Part shown: piece by piece, positions 43,282 through 55,024 of the stretch
Layout: every line of letters starts with the position of its first letter
Position numbering within the stretch: position 1 is the first letter of the stretch
Assembly (NCBI GenBank): GCA_021209875.1
Contig: JAGYVD010000002.1
Location: 5,022,001 to 5,086,000, forward strand
DNA length: 64,000 nt
Origin: Rosellinia necatrix
Lineage: Eukaryota > Ascomycota > Sordariomycetes > Xylariales > Xylariaceae
Direction of reading: 5' to 3'
The notes under the pieces: model-generated
The model's input: the letters and a program-made list of their open reading frames with translations, nothing else
Database searches by the model: none
Told to the model about the DNA's origin: nothing
Program-made: the position numbers and the translations under genes

Positions 43282-46200
43282 CTAAGCTATCGGCCAGATG
43301 GGGGCCTTCGCTAAGACCTGGCGGCCTCGCACTTCCACTCCTATGAAACCGGCGAAACGGACCCTCGGGGTGTCTTTGGGCGGGGGCGCTGTTACCGGTG
43401 TGGCCGTGTCAGTGAGAATCGAGGCCGTGCTGCCTTTTCTGCTGGCGGGATGTGGCAGCATTGTCAACATACCACTCTTTGTCTTATCGCGTTTCGCCGT
43501 CTTATCAGTATCTTTCGCATTCTCCTCAGGCTCGTCCATCAGCTCCGGCAAGGGCGGCAAGGGTGTTTTCTCCGGCTCCATAATGTCTAGCTGCACCACG
43601 TCTCCTGGCATCGGGTACGTCAAGGCTACGTCGCGACTTTCGAGCGGTAAGTTCGCAGCTATCCCCACGGCCAATTCCACTATCATTGACGCACTGCCAT
43701 CTACACCGGCGGGCGGGGGGTCGGCAAGGTGCTGGTATAGTGCCGCGGTAAGATTCGTGGTCGCCTTCTTTGTGAAATCCGCTCGATGTTCTGCGCTTTC
43801 GGGCGAGTTGAGCATGTGCTGGAGTCCTTCCAAGGTCGCCATCCGCCAAGTTACCACTTTAGCCGTCAATGCATCGAGTTCTTCCTGACTGCTCATGGTG
43901 TACGAGTAGCGGCGAATGTTCTGCTCGATCTGCTTGAGATGGCAGCTCAGGTCGACATCAAGTGCCGGGTGGAAGCACTTGTTGAAGATTTCCTCCATGA
44001 CCCACCGTGAGATAACAGCCCTTCCAACAGCTGTCATCTCTTGTTTACCAGTATTGACCGCATCTGTCGTTACGTACTGCTCGATCCAACCCGGTAAGGT
44101 ACTCCAATCTTTGCGGATGTTGAATGCAAGGTTGTTGATGGCCCCATTGAGCCGGCCAAACCGTATCGAGTACTCGCTATCATCTAGTGCCGTCCGTGAT
44201 TGCGACAAACGTTGGTTCGCAACCGCGTTTTGAAGCTGTTCTATCTGGGACGTCATTTGCTCTATCTGCGTTTTGCCATCAAAATAGAGTCTTTTGACGT
44301 TCTTATACTTCGTTACTGGTACAATGTAAGCACTCTCCTGTAGACAGATCCTCGATAATCCTTATGGTCCTTACCCAGGTCCTTGAACTGCTTCTCATGA
44401 TCTACCCCCTCTGATGGCTGGGGACTATTTGTGTGGTTTCGGTCATCAACAGACGCCTCATACTGCTGCCGTTCCCCGGTTCCACCGGGGCGGAAGTTAG
44501 GGGTAGCGTTTCCAGCCCCGGAGGACGGCGGGAGAGGACTCATGGCGCTCGGGGGGCCTTGGCTATGCCGATAAGAGGGCGGAGGGCCGGGGGGAGGTTC
44601 TACAGTCCGCATTTGTTTATCATTGTCTGCCGACTTACGGCCTTGGCCCGGTGCTCCAGTTTGTGGTGGTGGCGGAGGCATACCTTGAGTTACCAACGCC
44701 TGTGGCTGTTGTTCTAGTTGTACCGACGTGAGCTGCGATTCGTGCGGCGCCTGACCTACAGCCGGAGATTCCTGCGGGGGGTGAAAACTCTCTACTGGCT
44801 GTCCTGCGTCAGTAGTTGGGGATTCATATGACAATTGCGAAACGGTCTCTGGGTTGGGCGGTTGTGGGGTCTCGGTAGTGAGATGGCCAACATAAACAGA
44901 CGAAGGATTGCTACCCTGGTACTGTTCTTGTGAATGTGCGTACTGGTACGGATTCTGCGCAGGGTCAACTATAACCTGGCTATACAATTGTTGCTGCTGT
45001 TGATCTGGCTGGGGGTGAGGGTGGCCCTGTTGCTGAAGCAGTTGGGCTTGGTGCTGCAAGATGGCCTGTTGCTGGTGAAAGGCGAGGTCCTCGTGATCGA
45101 AAGAGGTTCCAACGGGCTCTGATGGCACGTGTCGAATGGTGTTTGGTAGTGCTTCTTGTGACGTCTGTGCAAGTAAATCCTGGTTGGACCGATTAATGGG
45201 GTAAATGGCGGCGTCAAACTCGCCAACACCTTGGATTGGGGACTGTTGGATGTGTGACTGCTGAGCAAGCTGCTGCTGCTGCTGCTGAATGTGCTGCTGT
45301 GGGGTGTGCTGTGGAGCGTGCTGTGGGTGTTGCTGCGGCTGTTGTTGATGTTGCTGCGGCTGAAGTCGGGGGCTCGATCTCTGGGGAGGATCCCAATCTG
45401 GATGGACAATGGGCCTGTCTAGTAAGGAGTTTCCTTTTGGGGTATTACTTGATCGCTTTGACGGTCTGCGAACGATGCCAGGAGCGGGGTTCTCGTGGGA
45501 TGGGTCCTTTGCGTGGTTATCGGCGGCAGGGCGACTCGACGACCCGGGAATTAGGTTTCTGATCCGCTTCAGCCCGTAGCGTTTGGGTTCGCTGGGCGCG
45601 GGCGGGTTGGGGGGAGGGCTTTGGTGAATAATAGGAGAGTTAACCGAGGCGGTCTGCGACAGGTCGTCAGCGGAGCTCGAGGCAATGCCGAAGACAGCCT
45701 GCGTCTGCAGCGGAGTGATCTGCTGCGAGTACCGCGCCGACTGGGAACGTGAGACGAGCTCGGCGAAGTTGTCGCGGAGCTGCGGCTGTCTTGTGTTATA
45801 CACGGCGGCGGGATTGGGATTAGGACTGGAACTAGAACTGGGACTAAGATTGAGATTGGGTTGATTGAGGGGTATCGCGTTTGGCCCCCGACCGGGTGGG
45901 GGCGGCAGGTTGGGATTGGTCTTGCGCAACACCTCGTGAGGTTGAGCGCTGTTGAGATTGACTAATGAGAAGGGCGGCTGGTGTTGATGCTGTGGTGTCT
46001 GGGTTTGAGGCTGCTGTTGTTGCAGTAGTTGCTGGTGATTTTGCTGGTGTTGATTTTGATGTTGAGGAGTAACTGGTTGCGGTTGTTGCTGTTGTTGGCC
46101 TACTCTACCATCGGCCTGCTGTGGATGGTGTCGTGATTGTTGCTGCTGTGATGGGGATGATGGTGGCTGTTGTTGGCGATGGAAAGAATCGGTGGAGCTG

Positions 46201-46586
46201 AGTGATGGCGGCGGTCCTGGCGAGGCTGAAGGGGGGCTGCTGGAAGAATCGGGACCAATGCCGGCTGTCGAGACTCTGCGAGGGCCTGGAGTCTGTGTTT
46301 GTGTCTGGTTCTGTGACGGAGTTTGTTGGGACGACGAAGCCGCAGACGACGAGGACTGTGGAAGGGGCAGTGCACTGCTTGCACCGCCCACAGCGCCGGA
46401 GGATTGCTGCTGCTGGATCTGCTGCTGTTGTAAGTGAACACGGTGTTGCAGGGCTTGTTGCTGTGCTTGTTGCTGTGCTTGTTGCTGTAGTTGTTGTTGT
46501 TGCTGCTGCTGTTGTTGGTCAAGCAGGTCTCGTTGAGATTTGTTGCTGTGTTTGGTGCCGATGCCGATGCGGGCGAAGGAGGGCAT
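43282..46586 (-). CDS. Glutamine-rich fungal protein of unknown function
   Basis: Two exons (complement 46586-44375 and 44315-43282) give 1081 residues. The chosen start, MPSFARIGIGTKHSNKSQRD, looks like a conserved N-terminus. An in-frame ATG at 46772 would add 62 residues with a hydrophobic, unlikely beginning. Residues about 22-730 are low in complexity, with Gln runs, Pro-rich patches, SGAG-type Ser stretches and many PPPP motifs. Splicing (KDL/VTKYKNVKRLYFDGKT) leads into an ordered C-terminal part of about 345 residues. It has a short coiled coil (QIEQMTSQIEQLQNAVANQ), then SRTALDDSEYSIRFGRLNGA, IRKDWSTLPGWIEQYV, GRAVISRWVMEEIFNKCFHP and LTAKVVTWRMATLEGLQHML. I recall this C-terminal region as conserved in filamentous ascomycetes without an assigned role. 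It ends in a basic Ser-rich tail. A regulatory or scaffold role is only a guess. Confidence 0.82.
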
Positions 46587-47392
46587 CGCTGTAGCGTGAG
46601 ATGTGAACGACGGAGCTGCTCGGCGGGCGTGCTGCTGCGTCTGTCTATTCTTAGCTGGCCGAGCGCGCAGTGTTCGGTTTCCAGCGCCGCCGGCAAAACG
46701 ACAAAGAGATGGTAAGTGACAACAAAGCGCGAGTGCGCAAGCCGACAAGAGCAAGTGCAAATGCAAATACACCGTTAACCACCCCCCAAATAAGGTAAAG
46801 AGAAAAAAAATTAAAACCGGATAAGACCAGAATCCCAGATGATGCGTTTCGGCGTCCCTATCTAGTCTGGTGTATGCTGTCGTTGTTGCGACTTCTCTCT
46901 ACTTCCCCTGCCGATTCGTCTGATCTGACCAGAGTCAACCCAGCCGGCTAGTCAGTCAGCCAGCCAGCTAGCCAGTCAGTTAGTCACTTGGTACGCAATG
47001 GGCTGAAGAGGGTGTCCCGCGGTCCGTGGGTGTGCCGTGCTCTGCTCTGGGAGTGGGAGCGAGAGGGAGAGAGATGACTATGTGTGTGTATGGATGGATA
47101 GGTTTGCATGTACGGATGGGCATGTGCGTATGGATAAACATGTATGAATGGGCACTCAGACATGTATCTCATGCGTATTGCTGCTGTGCCCAAAGGAGTG
47201 ACTAGAGGTTTAGAGCAACAGGATAGTTATCCAGAAACCGTAGCCAGAAAGTAGCCCAATGCAACCCCTGTAGCAGAACCGTGTACTGTATGTAGGGCAT
47301 GCGCGTTGGTCAGGGTGGTGGTTGCCTTATGCGTCTGTCTAGGTCTTCGTTGCTAGGAACAGCTTCTCGGGGTGAGGTGAGAGGGGCGTTCG

Positions 47393-47414
47393 TTCTTTCT
47401 TTCTTTCTTTCTTT
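47393..47414. repeat. Tetranucleotide TTCT repeat
   Basis: More than five consecutive TTCT units in intergenic DNA. Confidence 0.85.
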
Positions 47415-47437
47415 CGAACTTACACTTACATCACAAG

Positions 47438-48195
47438 TACCTACGGTAAGTGTTTGTTTGCCTGCCTACCTACCTGCTGTTATGTATGTTAGGTAGTGAG
47501 TGCCTTACTTAACTTTACTGGGTACCTACCTATGAAGATAGTTACGTTCTAAGGTATACCCATACTGTGGTACCTACCTGCTCATCCTCTCCTGCTTTCA
47601 CTTTTTGAGGTATGATGGGGGCTATGTTGCTGATAGAGGTACCCAAGTACTTCATGCTGCAGGGCAGGGTGGCGCACCCGGTAGCATGGTGTACCTACCT
47701 AAGTACCGAACATACAGATTGATAGCGGTTGACTTAGATGCGGGTAGTATCTACAGGTATCCGATGGCAGCACCTCTACTGTAACATAGCTAGGTAGGTA
47801 GGCATGTAATAGGGAGAGCTTTAGCAGGATCGACAAGACAAATACGCCATTTGGGTAGATACCTGGCCAGTTGAGCATAATGGGCATCTTTGATTTGACC
47901 AGTGAAAACTCATCGTTTTCATTTGTTACCAAGATTTTGATTACATTCTTTTAATAACTAAGGCAAAGTAACAAATGAACAAACGAAAAAAATGGCCGAA
48001 TGCAACAGAGTAAATAGGCTAGTACCCTACCTGGGTAGGTACCTGGGTAGTTAGTTACTTGGCAGTGCTACAAGTACTTAAGTAAGGTAAGTAGTTATGG
48101 TATTTTAACATCTCTAAAACTGGTAACTACCACCCAGGTATCCCCAGGTAATTTGTGCTGGCAGTCCCTGTCTGTCTGTGCAGTAGGTAGGTGGT
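47438..48195. repeat. TAGGTA/ACCTAGGT motif clusters 5
   Basis: Scattered GCCTACCTACCTGC, GGGTACCTACCTATG, GAGGTACCCAAGTAC, AGCTAGGTAGGTAGGC, CTACCTGGGTAGGTACC and CAGTAGGTAGGTGG. Same intergenic family, spread over 0.75 kb with plain sequence between. Confidence 0.7.
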
Positions 48196-49604
48196 GTAGC
48201 GTGTCAATGACCACACTAGCTTGCTTCCCTACTGAGCAACTCCCGACTTACATGCCCAGATAGTGTAACGACAACGACAAAGATGGGGTAGTTCTGTTTC
48301 CTTGGCTATCGGGGTTTTAAAACGTCGGCTCTTTAGATAGAATTCTACCGTCCATCTCCTCTTTTTTTTTTGGTTTTTGTCTCTCTCTATCGCCATGGTT
48401 CTCAATGAGCCATATTTTTCTTTGGTCATGATGCGGGTAACTGGTTCGCTTTCGGCCGTAGTTGGCTCTCCCCTTCGCCCTCCCTCCCGTATTACGCTCA
48501 CGAACGAGATTACTTCCAAAACGGAACTACTGCGAAGAGCCAAGGCAACGGTCGTGACAAGTAAGCGAGATAAGCGAGCTGAAGGGGATGGCCAAGATGA
48601 CTCGACTAGGCATTGCGCAGACATTCATGGGCTACACTTCGATGAATCTTCATTAACCTAGTCCGCCTGTCGAGCCATTGAGGTGCTGATCCGAGTCAAC
48701 TAGCTCATGGTAGCCCATAGTGTACAGGGATTTCGACCAAGTCCGGCCTTCTCGACAGGGACTGGCCGCCCGGGTCTTCATTTCACTAGTTTCGTTCGTA
48801 TAACTAAAACGGCCGCTTGGGACGTGTACGCGTCCTTCTAAGAGGGCATTGAAGACCGTGGTTCGTTGTGGCAAGTGACCGAACCCTGTTACCATTTTTA
48901 GGTATGAGTAGCCCTATAGCGTGGTACCGTGGTATATAGTCTGGCCCCGTTGGAGTCTGGGCTTGGTTTGTTCTAACGCGAGCGGTTGATCGAATAGGTA
49001 GTTTCTGAACTTATTGTTACCGTCACGCCGGCCATGTAACGGTGGGTTTTGCATGTACTTGAACTGCATAAACCAAACATTGTACTTGTAGTCTCCGAGA
49101 AGTCTTCTAGATCCGTCCTTTACAAGTACCTAGACAACGTAGTTCTTGAGCCGTTGGTTTCCTCCCAAGAGCGGAGCTCCATGATCGTTACAGGGTCAAT
49201 TAGTTATACAGTATCCGCCACGAGCACCCAACCCGGTAAGGCCGTATGACAAACTGGCCGCCCGATTGTGCCAAGGATGCTGTAATTTCCTCCCGATCAC
49301 ATGCATTCAGTAGCCTATATCGATGCCATGATGATGGGCCGGTATTAATCGTATAAGGAGCTATTCTTACATCGGCTTCGATCATCGGGCTCCGAAGCTG
49401 CCCAGGGGGACGGAGGACACACTACATAGGTAGGTATGGCCAGAGCATGGGGATAGTCAGAGAGGAAGAAGGGTATGGGTCCGAGTACCAGTGACTCTGC
49501 CGTGGCTTGAAGGGTTGCTAGCTCATGCCACTGGATGCTAGGTAAATGAATTGATCTACATAATTATGTACATGTTTTGCGATATCCCGAGACTATATAA
49601 GGGG

Positions 49605-49616
49605 CGGAGTACTCCG
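49605..49616. repeat. 12-bp perfect palindrome CGGAGTACTCCG
   Basis: The palindrome lies just 3' of a TATATAAGG box (49595-49603). The sub-sequence GAGTACTCCGTA recurs at 5012-5023. It could be a regulatory site or a leftover of a repeat family. Confidence 0.6.
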
Positions 49617-52047
49617 TATAATCCCACAAATGGGAGGGACGTTATTGTAACCAAGAATGGAATGGCATTTACATAGCACGCACCGTAGCGGGCGCAGAGC
49701 TTAAAGAGCCTATGAACAAATAATCCGAGACCCCCTGATGTTATTTACATCTTGCATTTATCTGTATACGACTCGGAACCGAGATGGCTATAAGCATCTA
49801 GTGCACCTCGACAGATCATATCTCGACGGAATCACGTCGAGTCGCCAGCGGCCAGCGGCGCTGAGAGAGAAAACCAGGAAATCTTGGAGTCGGCAGCGCT
49901 CCACACCCACATCCCATCGCTCGGTAGACGCTATCTAATAAAGGTATACAAGACAAGAAGATACCTGTTTTTCTAACCCCGCCAAATTCTATAAATAGCT
50001 GGCTGCATGAGACTATCTACCGGTAGGGGTTGTAGCTGTTCCAAGCGGTCCACTTATCTTTCCAGCATCCCAAGTCCCCACGAATCACCATATAGAATGT
50101 ATGGGTCATGGGTGGACCGCAAAGAAAGCCTCCTAGATGGTAATCATACAGTAACTTCCTGACAAGCAATATCGACCAGCCCTCCACCCCACCCTCACAG
50201 ATTTAGTCAACATGGGCGGACACACATGACAAGTGAAAAGAAACTCGCTGGATGCCGATGAAACAAGTAACAAGTTGCTTGTTTCTGTATCCTCTCGATA
50301 TTCTAGAACTCAATCCGCCACCGGCAGCAGCAGCAGCAGTCACCACCAATCCCACCAATACCACCAACACCACCAACACCACCACCGAATATAGGCGTCG
50401 TTAGCCGGGTGCCAAGCGGCGCTTGTCGAGTCCCTCTTGTCCTAATACACCTGTTGAACCCCCCCCCTCCCCTCCCCTTCCCCCCAACAACAACAACAAA
50501 CACAACGTCATTTTCGCACGGGGTAGAGGGGGGGTCTTTTTGTTGAATACGACATGACCTGTACTCCCATGCCGAAAAGTACCGATATGTCAGGCTGAAA
50601 TACAACGTGGGCCAGCCTTGGATGTAACGCCGAGGCCCACACTACCATGGAACGTCGACTGGTGGCACGGAGAGGCAGAAGATCATACCTACAGGTGGTG
50701 TAGTTACCTACGGTCACTAGTCATGCTATACAACAAGCCCAGAGACATGGCCTGGATCTAAACAGGTAATCAGGTAATCGCATTTGGCCGGCCCGCCGCC
50801 CATCCTCGCTGCAGGCCGCACCCGGCGAATGTCCTATATCTACAAGCACCACACCCCCCTCGACCTGGTCTCGACCACAGGAAGATGTTCGTCCCCATGT
50901 AATAGGCATAATTATCTGTACATGGGCTCGCACGTGCGTCGCCCTCTCCCGCGCCGTGCCGCATCCTGGGAGCGAATCAGGGGAGCCTCAGGCAACGCAG
51001 TGCTACGGTGGGAAATGACGCTGCGGTCAACCCTCCGAAGGGGCAGAGCGGCGTCAGACTCTTAACCCAGCATTGGCGAACAGCACCCGGCAAATCACAA
51101 CGCAGTACCGGGCCATTCAAAGCTGTCAGCCTTCCTGATAGACGACGTAAGCCGTGCCCTGGCACGTTCACCGCCAAATGCACGCGTTCGGGATCAGTTC
51201 ATTGACGTCAAAATAGCAGATATAGTTATGAACATTGCGTCGCATAGGGTACCCCTCAGCCTCCGTCCGGCCTTGCAAATCTGGACCGCATGCATCTCCA
51301 TACTACTCTGACCAAACGTCCTTGTCTAGCACATCTGCACCACAACCCCACGGTCAAATCGCCAACATTCCCGTTGGTCCTGGCCTGGGTTGAATTGTTA
51401 ATCTACGCCACTTAGTTCTATTCACGGCTTGACGGCTGCTATTCGGGTCAGCTAAGCCTCCGTCACCCCCGAAGCGACGGAGGGATCGCGAGGAACAATT
51501 GATGGCTGAGACAATTTGATTGGTCACCCCCAATTTCCTCATAGCTGATAGGCGAGGGCCAAAAAGAAATGACATTCGACTGGGGTCAACCACATGATGA
51601 ATTTCTAAGCAACTGAACAAGAGATTTAGTAGGTAATCGAGTATCTTGATCAATGGCTTGGCGATCGGACCACGCCAACTTAAGTGAGTGGAAGTGTTTT
51701 ATAAGCGTCATCTTCTCAGAGGATCAGCAATATGAATCATCAACGATAAGTGGATGCATTCTTCGCCCTTCTTCACCGTCTTCACTGATATCATGTCTGG
51801 GTAAGTCTATAGCATAGTTTAAATCGCAATATTAAGGACTCGGTGCGAAAGCCTGTGCTGACTCATCGCGGCGGATCGCAGCGGCCGCCCGTACTTAAAA
51901 TGCAACATCCACATATTACGAAGTAACGAAAAAGTATGATAGCTATCGATGTTGCCATGTGGCCACATTGACCAAATCACCCTGCATGACAACGACTCTG
52001 GTCTCCCCAGGCCTATGTGTCTTGTAACTACACCGACTTTATCACGG

Positions 52048-52741
52048 TCATGATTCTGCTTCCTCTCTATTTTTGGTTCTGGACTTGGGGAACTCAAGCA
52101 GCTCCGGAGAGTCGTCGACTCTGTCACTGAGAGTGACTAGTGTAGAATGGCCACTCGAAGCGGACTGGCCAGAAACCGGCATATTCCTAGTGAATGATGC
52201 TGTTGATCTTCTATGTCTCAGGATGTACAATAACGTTCTCTTGAGATAAATCATTGTGGCAAAATACATACCCTTTATGTTCGGAGGGCTACAAGTGTTA
52301 GTGATTCACCTATGTGCGTTGTAGAACGCAATACGGGGGGATTATAATCCCCGATCGCCAACAAGTTTGTTGGACGTTAGAGACTTGAGCGTTTTGAGAT
52401 GGCGCTGGAGCTCGCTGCGTGCCATGGCCTTTTGGCCGTCTGACAATTCCGCTAGGTCCGCCATGTCTACGCCTTCGACATATTCCATAACCAAGTAATA
52501 GGAATCATCGTCCCCAAAGTCACGGATAGCGCGCAGGACCGGAATGTCGGTGCGCTGGCGAATGTATCGCAATGACGCTCTTGTTCCAAAGGCAGGGTAT
52601 GTGAAGACCTCAATACCCAGTTTAAAACTTCCTAGGTCTCAAAGTTCTCTTTATGAAGGACCCTCTACGGTGGTAATATTTTCTTTCGGCGGTGATTCTA
52701 CAACACCCTTCCTCCCGTGGCAGCACTTGATTCTTAGGCAT
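52048..52741 (-). pseudogene. Broken APH/protein-kinase-like phosphotransferase pseudogene
   Basis: On the minus strand, from ATG 52741-52739, pieces of the fungal APH-like phosphotransferase family appear in correct order but in shifted frames with stops. They are YYHRRGSFIKRTLRPRKF, a stop at 52624-52622, another at 52612-52610, then after a frame change IRQRTDIPVLRAIRDF, YYLVMEYVEGVDMADL, and a stop at 52344-52342. Further on come FCHNDLSQENVIVHPET (catalytic HND at about 52258-52250), a stop at 52213-52211, KINSIIH, a stop at 52189-52187, EYAGFWPVRFEWPFY and, after another shift, VDDSPELLEFPKS. The ordered remnants make the identity strong. At least four stops and two or more frame breaks, plus apparent loss of the segment before IRQRTD, mean no intact product. 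Several stops would arise from C-to-T changes (CAA to TAA, CGA to TGA, TGG to TAG), compatible with RIP. Confidence 0.8.
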
Positions 52742-52896
52742 TGCAGATACGGATGAGGACTGAGCGTGATGGAAATTAAACCTGAGCTTTAAGTCTGGAT
52801 GGAAGCTATTGCAGGTGATGTAGATAACGGTTATTAAAAACGATAACCGGCGACATTAGAGAGAATTCTCTGAGTTCATGTATGTTGGCTTCTCTG

Positions 52897-52980
52897 TCTC
52901 TTGGGTGTTGTCTCTTGGGTGTTGTCTCTTGGGTGTTGTCTCTTGGGTGTTGTCTCTTGGGTGTTGTCTCTTGGGTGTTG
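52897..52980 (+). repeat. Minisatellite: six perfect copies of a 14-bp unit
   Basis: TCTCTTGGGTGTTG is repeated six times without a mismatch over 84 bp, then ends sharply at GGCTCG. The identity of all copies suggests recent expansion. It is not a CRISPR array: there are no spacers. Confidence 0.97.
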
Positions 52981-54121
52981 GCTCGTGAAATGGCGTTGGT
53001 GGCCTGCGCAGTACGTACCATTGCCTAGCTACATGCTGTGTTTCTGTTCGCTAAGTAGCACTTTTAAATTATATGTGCCACCGACCCCTATCATGCGACG
53101 GTGCGACTCCTATTGGTCTGCTAGAGTTATATTTATTATCAAGATATCCCCCATGCATAGTGCAAGGCCCAAGAGATCCGTGCCCAGGCGCGTGTTACGA
53201 TGGGAAGCCCAAGCCCAGTTAGGGTTAAGATATGGCCTAGCATGTCAACATTACCGTATCTATATATAATGTTCTATTTATATCTATATCATGTTTTTGA
53301 CCCCATCACGCACCCTGGGTAGGTACCAAGCTACAAGACAGGATTTCTGGCTAGATCATTGTAGAATGCAGGGAAGGCCCCCCGAGTTCTCGCCGTCGCG
53401 TTCGGATTTATCTACAGTACACGATATGCGTCGCAGGATACGGATCATACGGATTCGGGCAACATTAGGGCGCCAACTTTACTTGAGCATTAAGGTGGCA
53501 TATTTATATCCGTTGATTCCGGAGCATAGTATTAAACCTAAACCCTCCGACTTCTTTCGAAAATTAGGCGTTTTTTATTCAAGAAATTCCGACGGGATAT
53601 TTGCCGGTGAGATGTTCATGCGAGCCATACGAGTAGCGAATAATGCTTTCTGTCATTGACGCCCACTATTGAACCACCAACGTATTATGATAATGTTTGT
53701 CTAGTGAGGCGGTAAGACATGTCTAGTTAGCACTGAGAGTTGGTTTGATTCTGGAATCAAGTCCCGTGTACACCTTCGGAGTGGTATCGTGTCATTGGTA
53801 ATGTTGAATGCGATCTAGTTGTGCAACAACGCTTTCATCCTAAAAATAAAATAAAATAGAGCGTAGTTGTAATTGGTCACATTTATTGATACAGAGTCAT
53901 ATATTTGCTGTTCGTAGAAAGAGAGAAGGGAGGGCGGGCCACCATCAGAGTTTCGTTGGCTCCAGCAAACATGAAATAGCCTTTATTCTACGCACGCATA
54001 TGTACCAACCCGTACAGGCCAGAATCAAGTAATTAATCACAGTGATATTAAATGGAATAGGGCCGTAAAATTGAATGTTGCAGGTCCTCTGTTTTAATAC
54101 GGGAGGGTAGTTGGGGAACGC

Positions 54122-54244
54122 TGTTACGGTCGTGAGACCGCCCTTCCCGTGCTCGGGTTCTCATTATATTTCTAGGCTATAAATCTACAGTTAAACCACG
54201 AGTATAATGTTTCTGTATCTAACTACTATTCTATACGATAGTCA
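54122..54244 (+). mobile_element. Possible solo LTR fragment
   Basis: The segment starts TGTTACGGTCGTGAGACCG, has a promoter-like CTAGGCTATAAATCTACAG, and ends ACTATTCTATACGATAGTCA. This gives TG...CA ends and the layout of short fungal retrotransposon LTRs. No matching second LTR, primer-binding site or reverse transcriptase is seen, and no clear 5-bp target duplication is found (AACGC left, GACAA right). The call rests on general resemblance. Confidence 0.38.
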
Positions 54245-54640
54245 GACAAGCCCGAAGGCCTTTTCGTTTTCAGTTGGTCTCTGCCTGGTTGGCTAAACGT
54301 ATTTCGCTAAGATAAGCGCTGCCCGCCATGAGGACACATGGCCGCATATGGATCCTGACTCTGTGCTTCCGCGGTAGCTACAGCACCGAGAGGGTAGACT
54401 GATTCTTAGTAGAGCACCTGTGTAAAGTTGAGGACAACTATGTCAGTTCTATGCGGCGTTCGTCTGGATAGGTGACTAGTATGAAAACAATATAAGTTTC
54501 TGTGGGTTGGCTGTTGAGGCGTACCAAAATTCTAATCTCGACGGCCCAGAGTTGTTCTAGAATGTCATCGCCTCTATAATAGACCTTCAATGATTTTGTT
54601 CTACCATACCTTTGCATTTCCATGTTTTCGAGCCCGACCG

Positions 54641-54689
54641 GTCACCTGACATTACGGTGCCAGAGGCCAAGTATGCAACGTCAGGTGAC
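54641..54689. repeat. 10-bp perfect inverted repeat
   Basis: GTCACCTGAC at 54641-54650 and its reverse complement GTCAGGTGAC at 54680-54689, separated by 29 nt. Located about 410 nt upstream of the protease start. It could be paired regulator sites or chance. Confidence 0.6.
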
Positions 54690-55016
54690 AATGGCTTTTT
54701 GTATTTGTGGCCGTCCCGGCTATATCCCGTACCGTGGCCTCCGGCACATCTCCCAATCGGTAATTTTTAAATTGTCCTTAGATGAACGGGATTATGGAAT
54801 CCCTGAGTATAGCGATCGTACATATTTATATGACGATCCAAGATATCGATGTGGACGGGTGAGCCGCTCAGCCAGAAGTCTCGAGGCGATTCGGACGGCC
54901 GGGTCTAGATCCTGCCCTACATGCGCGTATGGAAGGCTTCCTTGTTTGGCCCCAAAACTGTCGTCTTTCGACTACAGTGATAAATTCACAGACAAATCCG
55001 TCTAGTTTTATAAGGA

Positions 55017-55024
55017 TTATGGAG
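55017..55024 (+). promoter_or_regulatory. TATA-like box of the protease gene
   Basis: TTTATAAG lies about 78-85 nt before the protease ATG at 55102, a usual distance for a fungal TATA element. Supported by position only. Confidence 0.35.

Larger units (their letters stand above)
46587..52047. other. Gene-poor region, 5.5 kb
   Basis: No convincing gene. 46780-47170 is the upstream region of the Gln-rich gene, with tandem CAGTCAG/CAGCCAG motifs near 46945-46985. Simple repeats lie at 47393-47414 (TTCT) and 50320-50395 (CAC/CAG/CAA-rich). TAGGTA clusters lie at 47430-47830 and 48025-48195. Open frames of 60-130 codons (48229-48661, 49049-49249, 50303-50605, 51354-51653) have no family features. 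Together with the pseudogene to the right, it looks like decayed or accessory DNA. Confidence 0.55.

Noticed and set aside
44316..44374. Alternative intron of the Gln-rich gene with a donor near 44405
   Set aside because: It gives a less family-like junction; the GTAAGG donor at 44374 and TACCAG acceptor restore DLVTKYKNVKRLYF.
48229..48661. Overlapping frames of 131 (-) and 94 (+) codons
   Set aside because: No conserved motif on either strand, and low-complexity T-rich sequence interrupts the region.
52897..52980. Possible CRISPR-like array
   Set aside because: Units are contiguous with no spacers, and the genome is eukaryotic.
52806..53021. Minus-strand frame with repeated Thr-Gln-Glu-like units
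   Set aside because: It is only a translation of the 14-bp minisatellite.
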